Assembly: GCF_014681765.1 (NCBI RefSeq)
Contig: NZ_CP061498.1
Coordinates: forward strand, 1,997,501-2,061,500
DNA: 64,000 nucleotides
DNA from: Roseicitreum antarcticum
GTDB taxonomy: Bacteria > Pseudomonadota > Alphaproteobacteria > Rhodobacterales > Rhodobacteraceae
Direction of reading: 5' to 3'
Made by a program: the position numbers and the translations under genes. Positions 52,015-61,704 of the stretch are shown one piece after another. Position 1 is the stretch's first letter. Every line of letters starts with the position of its first letter. Below the pieces are notes generated by a model. That model was given only the letters and a program-made list of their open reading frames with translations. It made no database searches and had not been told where the DNA came from.

Positions 52015-52785
52015 TTACATGCGGTCAGATCGGCCTTCGGGGGGTGGGGGCATCGCGGGTACATCAAACCCGGCCTCTGCCATCAGGCGGTTGGAATTGC
52101 CTTCGATATCCGCCTCCAGCCGCTCCATGAAGGGGCGCAGCGCAAGGCCCGGTGGGATGGGGGCCAGAAACTCGATCACAGCGCGGCCCGGCTTGCGATA
52201 AAGGCTCCGCTTGGGCCAGAAGACGCCGACATTTACCGCAACCGGCACGCAGGGCATGCCCAGCCGGTCATACAAGATCCCGGTGCCGACCTTGTAGGGC
52301 AAATACGCGCCCGGCGCGACGCGGGTTCCCTGCGAAAAGATGATAAGTTGCCCCCCGGGGTGCTGGCCGTCCTGCGCCGCCGTGACCATCGCCTGAATGG
52401 CCTGACCCCGCTTGCCGCGATCCACCGGAATGCAGCCGATGCGCTGGCTGTACCAACCCAGAACCGGCATCCGCAGCAATTCCTTTTTCATCACGAACCG
52501 CGCCTGCGGCAGGGCGTCATAGATCAGCAGAATATCCAGAAAAGACTGATGCTTGGCCGCGATCAGCGCCGCCCCTTGCGGGATCTCGCCCCTGACCTCG
52601 CTTTTGATCCCGACCATCCAGCCCGCAGTCCAGCGCACCCAGGCGCAATAGCGGTGGATCGTCGCCTGCGCCCAATCCACCCGGACAATTGCGAAGGGAA
52701 TCGACACAAGGCCGATGACCGCAAGGGCAAGATACATCTGCGCGATGAACACCACCGAGCGCAGCCATTGAATCGCATATCGCAT
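52015..52785 (-). CDS. plsC: 1-acyl-sn-glycerol-3-phosphate acyltransferase
   Basis: A 256-residue membrane-associated acyltransferase for phosphatidic acid synthesis. Seen: an N-terminal membrane helix (FIAQMYLALAVIGLVSIPFAIV), the HxxxxD motif in AAKHQSFLDILL near residue 76, the CIPVDRGKRG block near 122, and FSQGTRVAPG near 155, where the usual PEG of the substrate motif is SQG. The ATG at 52785 overlaps the ftsX stop (TGATG). It is third in the ftsE-ftsX-plsC unit. Confidence 0.93.
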   Translation of the reverse strand: MRYAIQWLRSVVFIAQMYLALAVIGLVSIPFAIVRVDWAQATIHRYCAWVRWTAGWMVGIKSEVRGEIPQGAALIAAKHQSFLDILLIYDALPQARFVMKKELLRMPVLGWYSQRIGCIPVDRGKRGQAIQAMVTAAQDGQHPGGQLIIFSQGTRVAPGAYLPYKVGTGILYDRLGMPCVPVAVNVGVFWPKRSLYRKPGRAVIEFLAPIPPGLALRPFMERLEADIEGNSNRLMAEAGFDVPAMPPPPEGRSDRM

Positions 52786-53669
52786 CACGTCAACTCCCGC
52801 AGGGCGCGGAATGCCGCCAGCCGCGTAGCGGCCCATGCCACGCCCGCCGCCACCGGCGGGATCAGCAGCGGCAGCGCCCATTCCAACCCGTCAAACCCCA
52901 GATCCGTCAGAAACTGGCCCGCGCCAGCAGTATCGGTATCGGGCAGAACCAGCAGGGCGGCAAGCCCCGCCGCCACACCGATCAGCGCGCCGACAAACGC
53001 GCGCCAGGTGAAACGGCGCACGAAGGCCCGCGCGATATAGCGGTCCTTCGCCCCCACCAGCCGCAAAACCATGATCACCTGTGCATTGGCCGCCAGCGTC
53101 GCCATTGCCGCCAGCGTCACCATGCCCGCCAGTCCCAGCGCGATCAGGCTGACCGAGATCACGCCCAGCAGCCGCAGCCGGTCCGCCGCGATCACCAGCG
53201 GGCGGCGCCAGCGCGCGTGATCGTCCAGCACCGCCCCCGGCGCCTCGGCCGTCAGGCGCAGACGCAGACCCATCGCATCGAAGGGGGTCCCGGGGGCTTC
53301 GGTGATCTCGATCAGACGCGGCAGTGTCAGGCTGTCCAGCGGCAAGTCGGGGCCGAACCAGGGTTCCAACAGGCGGCGCTGTTCATCATCCTCCATCACC
53401 CGCGCAGCGGCGACACCCGGCGTGGTGCGCAACACTTCCAGCACGGCCCCGGTCTGCGCGTCGATTTGCGGGGCGGGGGCGGACAGCCGGATGGTTGCGG
53501 TATTGGCCAGCGCATCTTGCCAGCGGTCAGCCAGCCCGCCCGCCGCCAGCGACAGCGCCAGCCCGAAGACCGCCAGAAACGCCATCAGCGCCGCCGTCAC
53601 GCCAGTCAGCCGCGCCACCAGCCCGGCAGCCGGGACGATGCGCGCGCCAAGGGGGTCGCGCACACTCAC
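52785..53669 (-). CDS. ftsX: Cell-division protein FtsX
   Basis: A 294-residue membrane protein with four transmembrane segments (near 30-52, 165-190, 215-240 and 262-285) and a periplasmic domain of about 110 residues between the first two. It works with FtsE to activate peptidoglycan hydrolases at the septum. The start overlaps the end of ftsE by 4 bases. The call rests on topology, position and the TLAAMATLAANAQVIMVLRLVGAKDRYIARAFVRRF block near 190-225. Confidence 0.9.
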   Translation of the reverse strand: MSVRDPLGARIVPAAGLVARLTGVTAALMAFLAVFGLALSLAAGGLADRWQDALANTATIRLSAPAPQIDAQTGAVLEVLRTTPGVAAARVMEDDEQRRLLEPWFGPDLPLDSLTLPRLIEITEAPGTPFDAMGLRLRLTAEAPGAVLDDHARWRRPLVIAADRLRLLGVISVSLIALGLAGMVTLAAMATLAANAQVIMVLRLVGAKDRYIARAFVRRFTWRAFVGALIGVAAGLAALLVLPDTDTAGAGQFLTDLGFDGLEWALPLLIPPVAAGVAWAATRLAAFRALRELT

Positions 53670-54337
53670 AGGTCGGTCCCCGCGGTCTGCAATGTCCGCT
53701 TGGCGATGCGCAGCACGCGCACGGCAGTCTGGGATTTCGCCGTACGGATCAGGTTCAGATCATGGGTGGCGATCAGGACGGCGGTGCCCATGCGGTTCAG
53801 CTCGACCAGCAGTGACAACAGGCGCAGCGACATATCCCAGTCCAGGTTGCCCGTCGGCTCATCCGCCAACAGCACCTTGGGCGACATGATGACCGCGCGG
53901 GCCAGGGCGGCGCGCTGCCGCTCACCGCCCGACAGCGTCGGCGGCAGGGCATCGGCCTGCGCCGACAATCCGACCCAGCCCAGAAGGTCGGCAATGTCTT
54001 GCTGCGGAATGCTGCGCCCTGTCGCTGCCAGCGGCAGCGCGACATTCTCGGTCACGCTCAGATGGTCGAGGAACTGGCAATCCTGATGCACCACCCCGAT
54101 GCTCTGCCGGGTCTGTGCCAGATCGTCGCGGCGCATGGCGGCCAGATCAGCGCCAAACAGGCTGATGCGCCCGCCCGTCGGAATCAGTTCGCCGTAGCAG
54201 AGCTTCAGAAGGGTGCTTTTGCCCGCGCCGGACGGGCCGGTCAGAAAGTGGAAAGCCCCCGGCGACAGGGTGAAAGACACGTCTTGCAACAGCGCCTGCC
54301 CGCTGTACCGATGCGCCACCGCGTCCAGAACGATCAT
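53666..54337 (-). CDS. ftsE: Cell-division ATP-binding protein FtsE
   Basis: A 223-residue ABC ATPase. Seen: Walker A GPSGAGKS near residue 34, the Q-loop region VVHQDCQFLDHLSVTENVALPL near 82, signature LSGGERQRAALARA near 138, Walker B VLLADEPTGNLD near 158, and the H-loop ATHD near 192. The start at 54337 (MIVLDAV) fits the family; the frame to 54451 has no conserved residues. It forms the FtsEX complex. Confidence 0.95.
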   Translation of the reverse strand: MIVLDAVAHRYSGQALLQDVSFTLSPGAFHFLTGPSGAGKSTLLKLCYGELIPTGGRISLFGADLAAMRRDDLAQTRQSIGVVHQDCQFLDHLSVTENVALPLAATGRSIPQQDIADLLGWVGLSAQADALPPTLSGGERQRAALARAVIMSPKVLLADEPTGNLDWDMSLRLLSLLVELNRMGTAVLIATHDLNLIRTAKSQTAVRVLRIAKRTLQTAGTDL

Positions 54338-54560
54338 GTCGGTTGCCCCAAATTCCCTTGCGCCCATCCGCAGGCATGTATCCGCCGCCCCCGGCACGAG
54401 ACGCCCGTGACACAGGCATGCGCCCGAACCGATCCCATATTTTGCATCCACACCTGATAAGGCATTGCAGTTGTTCTTGGATATCTACCGCGCCCTTGCT
54501 ACAACAAGCGGCGCGCAGAGCCAATGGCTGAGGGCTGTGCCACGATGAAAAGGGAATGCA

Positions 54561-55406
54561 ATGCGGCTGATCTGCCCGAACTGCGACGCACATTATGAGG
54601 TCGGTGACGATGCCATCCCCGACACCGGACGCGACGTGCAGTGTTCAGCCTGTGGCCATGCGTGGTTTCAGACCCCGTCGCGCGTGCGCCCCGAGGCGTT
54701 GAGCATCCCCAAACCGACGGCATGGAAAACGCAAGACACCAGCGCGAGCTGGGATGAAGGGGACCCGCAGGCCACCGGGGCCGACGCCCCGCCCGCGCCC
54801 CCGGCACAGCAGGCACCGGCACCGCAGGCACCCGTGCCAACGGCGCCCGCGCAGCGTAAACCCGCCGATGACGAAACGCTGGAAATCTTGCGGCAGGAAG
54901 CGGCCTATGAGGCGCAGGTGCGCGCGCGCGAACGCGCCACGCTGGAATCGCAACCAGACCTTGGCCTGCGTGTTCGCAGCGCCCCCCCCGCCCTGCCGCC
55001 GGAAGACCTGCCAGCCGATGTGTCAGAGCCGCCGGAAGATCCGGTGCAGATGCGCAAACAGGCGGCGCGGCGCGCCTTGCCCGACATCGACGACATCAGC
55101 TCGACCCTGCAACCCGTTACCCAGCCGCGTCGGCATGGCGACAGGCAGGACCTGCTGCCACCCACCGACGAGGCAGAAAGCCGGGGCTTCACCACCGGGT
55201 TCATCATGGTCACCTCGGCGGTGATGGCCCTTGCGGCAGTCTATGTTGCCGCCCCAAACCTCGCCGATGCCATCCCCGGGCTGGCCGATGTGCTGGAGCG
55301 GTACACCGCCACGGTAGACCTGATGCGAATCTGGGTTCTGGACACGGTCAACGGGCTGATGCAGAGCGCAACCGAGGCGCTGAACAGCGACACAGGCAAC
55401 AATTGA
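54561..55406 (+). CDS. MJ0042-type zinc-ribbon membrane protein
   Basis: A 281-residue protein with an N-terminal zinc ribbon (CPNCDAHYEVGDDAIPDTGRDVQCSACGHAWF, residues 5-36), a proline- and alanine-rich disordered middle, and one transmembrane helix near residue 222 (MVTSAVMALAAVYVAA), followed by a short C-terminal part with hydrophobic segments. Proteins of this arrangement occur beside ftsE in alphaproteobacteria and have no known function. It is divergent from ftsE. Confidence 0.88.
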   Translation: MRLICPNCDAHYEVGDDAIPDTGRDVQCSACGHAWFQTPSRVRPEALSIPKPTAWKTQDTSASWDEGDPQATGADAPPAPPAQQAPAPQAPVPTAPAQRKPADDETLEILRQEAAYEAQVRARERATLESQPDLGLRVRSAPPALPPEDLPADVSEPPEDPVQMRKQAARRALPDIDDISSTLQPVTQPRRHGDRQDLLPPTDEAESRGFTTGFIMVTSAVMALAAVYVAAPNLADAIPGLADVLERYTATVDLMRIWVLDTVNGLMQSATEALNSDTGNN

Positions 55407-55754
55407 GCGCCAGATCGGTGATCGCTGTGGGGTGAAAGCTCGCCGGTGCCGCGCTGATGCGTCGGCCCCCCCTGTGTTGGCCGCGATTTTGCGCGCTTTC
55501 GCACCGCTTCGGACACCTTGCGATACCGCCTGGGCCGAGGGCGGGATCGCCGGATAGCCGCCCTTTCGCATGGCATTCGCCCCAAGCGCCCAAAGCAAGC
55601 TTTCCACCCGCTGCCCGTCACGCGCGCGTGCTCGGTGCTCGTGGGTGCCTGATCTGAACAATGCCCCCATCGCCTGGCCTGCCCGTCGCCTGGCCTGCCC
55701 GTCGCCAGATCCGCTTGCGGAGCCATTGACTGCCCCACGCGCACTGGCCCCCGT
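55407..55754. other. 348-base intergenic region between converging genes
   Basis: No gene seen. It contains a direct repeat of the 16-base unit CTGGCCTGCCCGTCGC, twice in tandem, at 55671-55702. Otherwise nothing I recognise. Confidence 0.5.
55671..55702. repeat. Two tandem copies of a 16-bp unit
   Basis: CTGGCCTGCCCGTCGC follows itself directly, perfect in both copies. Confidence 0.85.
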
Positions 55755-58313
55755 TCAGAAACGGTCCAGCAGGCGGCGCAGGTAGTCCAGTTCGGCCTCG
55801 GGGCGGCCCAGTTCGGCAGAGCGGCGGCGGATTTCGTCCAGAATATCGCGGGCGCGGCGCTGGATGTCGTCGCTTTGCAACATGTCTTGATCGGTCCCGA
55901 CCTCACCGCTGGCGGTGCTGTCGCGGCCCAGCGGGTCGCGGCCTTCGCTCCGCCCGCCCTCGGCCCGGCCTTCGCCCGCGTCGGCGGCATCGCGGCGGTC
56001 CTGCGCCATGGCGCTGTCCATGTCGCGCAGGCCCTGCCGCATGGCTTCCAGCGCCTCGGACTGACGGTCCAGCGCGCCGCTGGTGTCACCGTTGCGCAGG
56101 GCCTCTTCAGCGTCGCGCATTGCGCGTTCGGCGCGTTCCAGCGACTGCAACGCAGCCTCGCCCTCGGCGGTGCCTTCGCCCGGCAGCGGTTGCAACTGCT
56201 GCTCGCGCAGCATCTCGCGCAGGGCCTGCTGACGCTCGGCCAGATCTCCGGCGGTACCGCCCTGCCCGGTGCGGTCCTGCCCGCCGCCCTGGCCCTGGCC
56301 ATCCGGGCTGTCGCCATCCTGGCCTTCGCCGTCCTCACCTTCGCCGCTCTGCCCGTCTTCCTGCGGGTCACCGCGGTTGAACTCTTCTTGCAGCTCGCGG
56401 AATGTGTCATCCGCCAGATCCTGCTGGTCGCGCAGCGCATCGCCCAGATCCTGCATCGCCCCGGCCCCCGGCTGGCCCTGTCCGCCCTGCCCTTGCCCCT
56501 GCCCTTCGGCAACCTGAAGGTTTTCCAGCAGCGCCTGAAGCTGGGCCAGCAGTTGCGCAGCCTCATCCATCCGGCCTTCCTGCATCAGTTCCTGAATGCG
56601 GTCCAAAAGCTCCTGAATCTGGTCCTGGGTGATTTCCATCTGCTCACCGTCCGAGGGCTGGGGGTCCCCACGCTCCTGCGGTTGTTCGGCCAGTTGCTGC
56701 ATGTAGTCGCGCAGCGCCTCGCGCAGTTCGTCCATCAGTTCGGTGATCTCGGACGGATCGGCGCCGTTGCGCACGGCCTCATCCAAGCGTTCCTGCGCGC
56801 GCCGCAGGCGTTCGGCGGCGTCAGCCAGTTCGCCGTCTTCCAGCACCACGGCCAGATCCCAGAGCAATTCGGCAATCTGGTCGCGCGCCTCGGGTTCCAG
56901 CTGCGCATCGGGGCTGGTGGTCAGGCTGGCTTCCAACACGTCCTGAACCGCGCGGAACCTGGGCGCCAGGTCGTCGCTGCGAAACACCTCATCGGGGCGG
57001 TGGCTGACCGCGCGCATTACCTGCACGACGCGGGGGGCGTTTTCCACGTTCCACAACAGATCGCGCCGCATCTCGATCACCGCCGCCGCCATCGGCTCGA
57101 AGAACCGCCGCCCGGGCAGCACAACCTGCACCGCGCCCGAGGTGCCGGTCTGGTCGCGCGCATCCATGGCGGTCATGTGCAGCGTCACCGGCAGATTGGC
57201 CCAGGGGTGCTGCGAGAAATCGTCGATCAGGCTTTCCGTCACATCCGCGCGCGAGCCCGAGACCGGCAGCGGCAACGGGATTTCCACCGCCGCGCGACCC
57301 TCGGGCGGCAGCGACAGGCCATAGCGGCGGTCGACCCGGTCCAGATCCAGCGCGATGCGGGCAACGCCGTCGGTCACGCCGTAATCATCGTTCGCGGTGA
57401 AGTCCTGCCGCATCGTACCGCCGCGTTCGCGCTGCATCGCGCCTGCCAGCGCCACGCTGGGCGGCTGATCGGGCAGCACAGTAACTTCCCATTCGCGCCC
57501 GGCAGGCCCCCGGATCGACAGGCGGCCCGATTGCAGAACCTCGAATTCCTGCGCGGTATCGGCGGGGTCGGCACCTTCGCGGCCCGAAACCCCCTCGGAC
57601 AGCGTCATCACCCCCGCCTGGCCATAGAACCGCGTGGTGACAAGGCTGCCTTGCGGGATTTCCAGCGCGGCGCGGTCAATTTCGTTCAGGTACAGGCTGG
57701 GCCGCCCGGTGTAGGGCGGCGGCTGCACCCATGCCTCCCAACTGGGGCCCAGCGCGACGGCCTCGGCCCGGCCGGACAGCTGCGCGATCTGCGGCAGTTC
57801 CGCCACGCGGCCCGGCGCACCGAACAAAACCGCCAGCACCACCCCCGTCAGCGCGGCATAGCGCAACGCAAACGGGTCGAAACGGGCCAGCTTCAGGTCG
57901 GGGACCACCGCCCGGGCGCGGGCAAGCTGCGCGGCCATGCGGCGCAAATGCGCCTGCCAGACCTGCGCGGATGCCGGGTCCGCCGTCCCCACCGCCTGAC
58001 TGTCGGCGAGCGCCGACAGGGGCCGCCCGGGCATCGAGGCATCGAGCCTGCGCAGCGCATCGCCGCGCGTCGGCCAATCGAAACGGTAGACGCCCATGAA
58101 CAGCGCCACCAGCAGCGCCACCGCGAAACCCAGTGCCAGAACCGTTGCAATGCCGGGCGACACCGCATCCTGCACACCCAGCCCCAATGCTGCGGCAAAC
58201 AGCAAGACCAGCGTCCAGACCGGCCAGAACGTGCGAAAGAACTGTTCCGCCAGCATGCCCGCCCATGTCCGGCGCAGCGCATTTCTGATCGGTTCCGGGG
58301 TGTGTCGCATCAT
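55755..58313 (-). CDS. TIGR02302 family (DUF4175) membrane protein
   Basis: An 852-residue protein with two or three membrane segments in the first 175 residues, a large beta-rich extracytoplasmic part, and a low-complexity C-terminal region (residues 580-800) rich in glutamine, glycine, glutamate and aspartate (for example QGQGGQGQPGAG and GQSGEGEDGEGQDG). TIGR02302 proteins are alphaproteobacterial and uncharacterised. It follows lysA by 45 bases and ends the argH operon. The very long plus-strand frame opposite it is a GC artefact. Confidence 0.9.
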   Translation of the reverse strand: MMRHTPEPIRNALRRTWAGMLAEQFFRTFWPVWTLVLLFAAALGLGVQDAVSPGIATVLALGFAVALLVALFMGVYRFDWPTRGDALRRLDASMPGRPLSALADSQAVGTADPASAQVWQAHLRRMAAQLARARAVVPDLKLARFDPFALRYAALTGVVLAVLFGAPGRVAELPQIAQLSGRAEAVALGPSWEAWVQPPPYTGRPSLYLNEIDRAALEIPQGSLVTTRFYGQAGVMTLSEGVSGREGADPADTAQEFEVLQSGRLSIRGPAGREWEVTVLPDQPPSVALAGAMQRERGGTMRQDFTANDDYGVTDGVARIALDLDRVDRRYGLSLPPEGRAAVEIPLPLPVSGSRADVTESLIDDFSQHPWANLPVTLHMTAMDARDQTGTSGAVQVVLPGRRFFEPMAAAVIEMRRDLLWNVENAPRVVQVMRAVSHRPDEVFRSDDLAPRFRAVQDVLEASLTTSPDAQLEPEARDQIAELLWDLAVVLEDGELADAAERLRRAQERLDEAVRNGADPSEITELMDELREALRDYMQQLAEQPQERGDPQPSDGEQMEITQDQIQELLDRIQELMQEGRMDEAAQLLAQLQALLENLQVAEGQGQGQGGQGQPGAGAMQDLGDALRDQQDLADDTFRELQEEFNRGDPQEDGQSGEGEDGEGQDGDSPDGQGQGGGQDRTGQGGTAGDLAERQQALREMLREQQLQPLPGEGTAEGEAALQSLERAERAMRDAEEALRNGDTSGALDRQSEALEAMRQGLRDMDSAMAQDRRDAADAGEGRAEGGRSEGRDPLGRDSTASGEVGTDQDMLQSDDIQRRARDILDEIRRRSAELGRPEAELDYLRRLLDRF

Positions 58314-58358
58314 CCGCAGTGCTGCCTTACCTGTGGTCGCCCCGCCCTATCGGGTGGA

Positions 58359-59624
58359 CTACATCCAAGGGGGCAAGGTATCGCGGTTTATGATCTCGTC
58401 AAAGGTCGGACGTGGCCGGATGACCGCGAAGTGATCGCCCTTGACCAAAACCTCGGGGATCAGCGGGCGTGTGTTGTATTCCGAGCTCATCACCGCGCCA
58501 TAGGCCCCGGCCGACCGGAAGGCGATCAGATCGCCCGCGCCCACGGGCGGCATGTGGCGTTGCCGGGCGAAGGTATCGCCCGATTCGCAAACTGGCCCCA
58601 CGATATCGAAGGGGTATTGTTCCGCCCCCGGCACGGGTTCGATCACCGGGATGATGTCGTGATGCGCGCCATACATCGCCGGGCGGATCAGATCGTTCAT
58701 CGCGGCATCGAGGATCAGGAAATCCCGCCCCTCGCCTTGCTTGAGGTAAATCACCTGCGCCACCAGAATGCCCGCATTGCCCGAGATCAGCCGACCGGGT
58801 TCGATCTCGATCTCGACCTCCAGATCGCCCAAGGTGCGCTGAATCATCGCGCCATAATCCAGCGGCAGCGGCGGCGCCTCATTGCCCCGAGTGTAGGGAA
58901 TCCCCAGGCCTCCGCCCAGATCCAGCCGGGTGATGCGGTGACCATCAGCGCGCAATTGCCGCGTGAGGTCTGCAATTTTCAGATACGCGGCCTCGAACGG
59001 GGCGAGGTCGGTCAACTGGCTGCCGATATGCACGTCGATGCCGATGACCTCGATCCCCGGCAATTTCGCGGCCTGCGCATAGATGTCGCGCGCGCGCGTG
59101 ATCGGCACGCCGAACTTGTCTTCCTTGCGGCCCGTGGCGATTTTCTCGTGCGTCTTTGCATCGACATCCGGGTTCACGCGCAGGGTGATGGGGGCCGTCA
59201 CCCCCAGCCCGCTGGCGACTTCGGACAGGGCCAGCAACTCGGGCTCGGATTCGACGTTGAACTGCCGGATGCCGCCGGTCAGCGCCAGATGCATCTCATC
59301 GCGCGTCTTGCCGACGCCGGAAAACACGATGCGGTTGCCCGGCACGCCGGCGGCACGCGCGCGACGGTACTCACCGCCCGACACCACATCCATTCCCGCG
59401 CCCAGATCGGCCAGAATGCGCAGCACCGCCTGATTGCTGTTGGATTTCATCGCGAAACAGATGAGGTGGTCCATCCCAGCCAGCGCTTCCTGGAACAGCG
59501 TGAAATGCCGGGTCAGGGTCGCGGTGGAATAGACGTAGAACGGGGTGCCGACCTGTTCGGCGATGTCGTGCAACGGCACATCCTCGGCGTGCAACTGGCC
59601 GTTGCGATACAGAAAGTGATCCAT
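58359..59624 (-). CDS. lysA: Diaminopimelate decarboxylase
   Basis: A 421-residue PLP enzyme that makes lysine from meso-diaminopimelate. Seen: the PLP lysine in CFAMKSNSNQAVLR near residue 58, HIGSQLTDLAPF near 195, GGGLGIPYTRG near 235, EPGRLISGNAGILV near 278, and VGPVCESGDTFA near 342 with the active-site cysteine. The start at 59624 (MDHFLYRNG) matches the family; the frame to 59861 is antisense read-through. Order argH-lipoprotein-DUF2834-lysA. Confidence 0.96.
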   Translation of the reverse strand: MDHFLYRNGQLHAEDVPLHDIAEQVGTPFYVYSTATLTRHFTLFQEALAGMDHLICFAMKSNSNQAVLRILADLGAGMDVVSGGEYRRARAAGVPGNRIVFSGVGKTRDEMHLALTGGIRQFNVESEPELLALSEVASGLGVTAPITLRVNPDVDAKTHEKIATGRKEDKFGVPITRARDIYAQAAKLPGIEVIGIDVHIGSQLTDLAPFEAAYLKIADLTRQLRADGHRITRLDLGGGLGIPYTRGNEAPPLPLDYGAMIQRTLGDLEVEIEIEPGRLISGNAGILVAQVIYLKQGEGRDFLILDAAMNDLIRPAMYGAHHDIIPVIEPVPGAEQYPFDIVGPVCESGDTFARQRHMPPVGAGDLIAFRSAGAYGAVMSSEYNTRPLIPEVLVKGDHFAVIRPRPTFDEIINRDTLPPWM

Positions 59625-59662
59625 GGGGGCGCTTTGCTGACTGAAAGGGATTTGAAGCGGGC

Positions 59663-59980
59663 TTAAGCGGGCTGGCGCGTGCGCAAGAACAGGTACAGCG
59701 GCAGGCCGCAAGACACCCCGATGCAGAAGGTCGCGGGAATAGCGATCAGCGCGGTCCAGTTGCGCCGTGCCCAGACCTCGGCCAGGATCCAGACCGTCAG
59801 CGCGATGGCCGCAATCGTCAGATCCCAGGTCAGGCCGGTGGTCGAGGCATTGACATACCACGCGTCAATCAGCCCCGACAGGCCGGTGCCGGTTTCCCGC
59901 ATGTAGCTGACAAACCAGTACATAGGGTGGATGGCGCCCCAGACAGCCAGCGCCAGATAGATCATTCGCAAGGGGGACAT
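59663..59980 (-). CDS. DUF2834 small membrane protein
   Basis: A 105-residue protein with three membrane segments (near residues 6-25, 50-68 and 78-98). It begins MSPLRMIYLALAVWGAI and keeps the tryptophan/proline pattern of DUF2834. AAGGAG inside the end of the small lipoprotein gene serves as its ribosome site. Function unknown. Confidence 0.82.
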   Translation of the reverse strand: MSPLRMIYLALAVWGAIHPMYWFVSYMRETGTGLSGLIDAWYVNASTTGLTWDLTIAAIALTVWILAEVWARRNWTALIAIPATFCIGVSCGLPLYLFLRTRQPA

Positions 59981-59983
59981 CGC

Positions 59984-60121
59984 CTAAAGCTCCTTCACCA
60001 CGCCCAGCCGCATTTCGCCCGACACACTGACACCAGGGGTGGCATCGGGCGCCTGCGGCGGGCCGTCAACGCCGCAAGCGGCAAGGGCCAGCACGGCCAT
60101 CAGACAAGCGATGCGTTTCAT
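59984..60121 (-). CDS. Small lipoprotein next to argH
   Basis: A 45-residue lipoprotein not covered by longer frames. The N terminus [16 protein letters not shown] ends in a lipobox, leaving a mature peptide of about 30 residues ([10 protein letters not shown]...). Its ATG overlaps the argH stop (ATGA), and its stop lies 3 bases before the DUF2834 start, so it is translated from the same transcript. Similar short lipoproteins follow argH in related species; function unknown. Confidence 0.8.
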   Translation of the reverse strand: MKRIACLMAVLALAACGVDGPPQAPDATPGVSVSGEMRLGVVKEL

Positions 60122-61524
60122 CCCAGATCTTCCTTCCCCAGACGGGCCGTCCAGCGTGCCACCTGTTCGCGGACATTGCGCGGTGCGGTGCCACCATAAC
60201 TTACCCTGCTATCAACCGAGTTTTGCACACCCAGCACGTCAAAGACAGCCCCCGTAATGTCGCCATGGACCGAACGCATGTCGGCCAGCGTCAGGTCGGG
60301 CAGGTCGCACCCCTTGTCCTCGGCCAGCTTCACAAGGCTGCCGGTGACGTGATGCGCCTCGCGGAACGGCAGGTTCAGCGTCCGCACCAGCCAATCGGCC
60401 AGATCCGTCGCGGTGGAAAAGCCCGAGGCCGCAGCCGCGCGCAACGCGGGCACCTGCGCGGTCATGTCGCGCACCATCCCCTCCATCGCGGCCAAGGCCA
60501 GCATCAGCGTGTCGGCGGCGTCAAAGACCTGTTCCTTGTCTTCTTGCATGTCCTTGGAATAGGTCAGCGGCAGCCCCTTCATCACGGTCAGCAGCGCGAC
60601 ATTCGCCCCCATGATCCGCCCCAGCTTGGCGCGCAGCAGTTCCGCCGCATCGGGGTTGCGCTTTTGCGGCATGATGGACGACCCGGTCGTCCAGCGATCC
60701 GACAGCCGCACAAACCGGAACTGCGCCGATGACCAGATCACCAATTCTTCGGCAAAACGCGACAGGTGCATTGCACAGATGCTGCTGGCCGACAGGAATT
60801 CCAACGCGAAATCGCGGTCCGATACGGAATCGAGCGAATTCGCCGTGGGCCGGTCAAAGCCCAGCGCCTGTGCCGTGGCCGCGCGGTCGATGGCGAAGGA
60901 GGTTCCTGCCAGCGCCGCCGCGCCCAGCGGGCATTCGTTCATCCGCGCACGCGCATCTTGAAACCGCGACAGATCGCGGCCCAGCATCTCGGCATAGGCC
61001 AGCATATGATGGCCCCATGTCACTGGCTGCGCGGTTTGCAGATGGGTGAAGCCCGGCATCACCCAATCGGCCCCCGCGTCTGCCTGCGCGACAAAGGCTG
61101 CGATCAAGGCACGCAGCCCTTCAATCGCCGCATCGCATTGATCGCGCACCCACATGCGGAAATCCAGCGCCACCTGATCGTTGCGCGACCGCGCGGTGTG
61201 CAGGCGGCCTGCGGGCGCGCCGATGATCTCGGTCAGCCGGGCCTCGACATTCATGTGGATGTCTTCCAATGCGGCCGAAAACGGGAAGCCCCCCGCCGCA
61301 ATTTCCTGGGCAACCTGTTGCAGGCCCGTGTCGATCGCGGCGGCGTCTTGCGCGGTGATGATGCCCTGCGCGGCCAGCATCGCGGCATGCGCCCGGCTGC
61401 CCGCGATGTCCTGCGGCGCCATGCGCTGGTCATAGCTGATCGAGGCATTGATCGCCGTCATGATCGCGTCAACGCCTTCCTCAAAGCGCCCGCCCCACAT
61501 CGCATTCGCTGATTTGCCGGTCAT
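60118..61524 (-). CDS. argH: Argininosuccinate lyase
   Basis: A 468-residue enzyme of the fumarase/aspartase superfamily that splits argininosuccinate into arginine and fumarate. Seen: [11 protein letters not shown] at the start, HMNVEARL near residue 90, [16 protein letters not shown] near 110, [12 protein letters not shown] near 168 with the catalytic histidine, and the signature [12 protein letters not shown] near 287. It heads the unit argH-lipoprotein-DUF2834-lysA-TIGR02302. Confidence 0.97.
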   Translation of the reverse strand: MTGKSANAMWGGRFEEGVDAIMTAINASISYDQRMAPQDIAGSRAHAAMLAAQGIITAQDAAAIDTGLQQVAQEIAAGGFPFSAALEDIHMNVEARLTEIIGAPAGRLHTARSRNDQVALDFRMWVRDQCDAAIEGLRALIAAFVAQADAGADWVMPGFTHLQTAQPVTWGHHMLAYAEMLGRDLSRFQDARARMNECPLGAAALAGTSFAIDRAATAQALGFDRPTANSLDSVSDRDFALEFLSASSICAMHLSRFAEELVIWSSAQFRFVRLSDRWTTGSSIMPQKRNPDAAELLRAKLGRIMGANVALLTVMKGLPLTYSKDMQEDKEQVFDAADTLMLALAAMEGMVRDMTAQVPALRAAAASGFSTATDLADWLVRTLNLPFREAHHVTGSLVKLAEDKGCDLPDLTLADMRSVHGDITGAVFDVLGVQNSVDSRVSYGGTAPRNVREQVARWTARLGKEDLG

Positions 61525-61704
61525 CGAGGTTCCTTTCCGCCAGTTCGGCGCCAGCTATACGCGGTGCGCCGCGCTGGCGCAATCGGGCGCGGGCAAGGGC
61601 TGCCACGCCGCGAAAATAGAGCTAATTGTAGCAACTTCCTGCAATTTAACGGCGATTTAACCAGCAAGGTGGCATGTCTGACGGGGTACACAAAGGGGCC
61701 ACTC

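Noticed and set aside
55875-59666. 1263-codon open frame on the plus strand
   Set aside because: It is antisense to TIGR02302 and lysA, has no family features, and is rich in arginine, histidine and alanine as expected for mirror frames in GC-rich genes.
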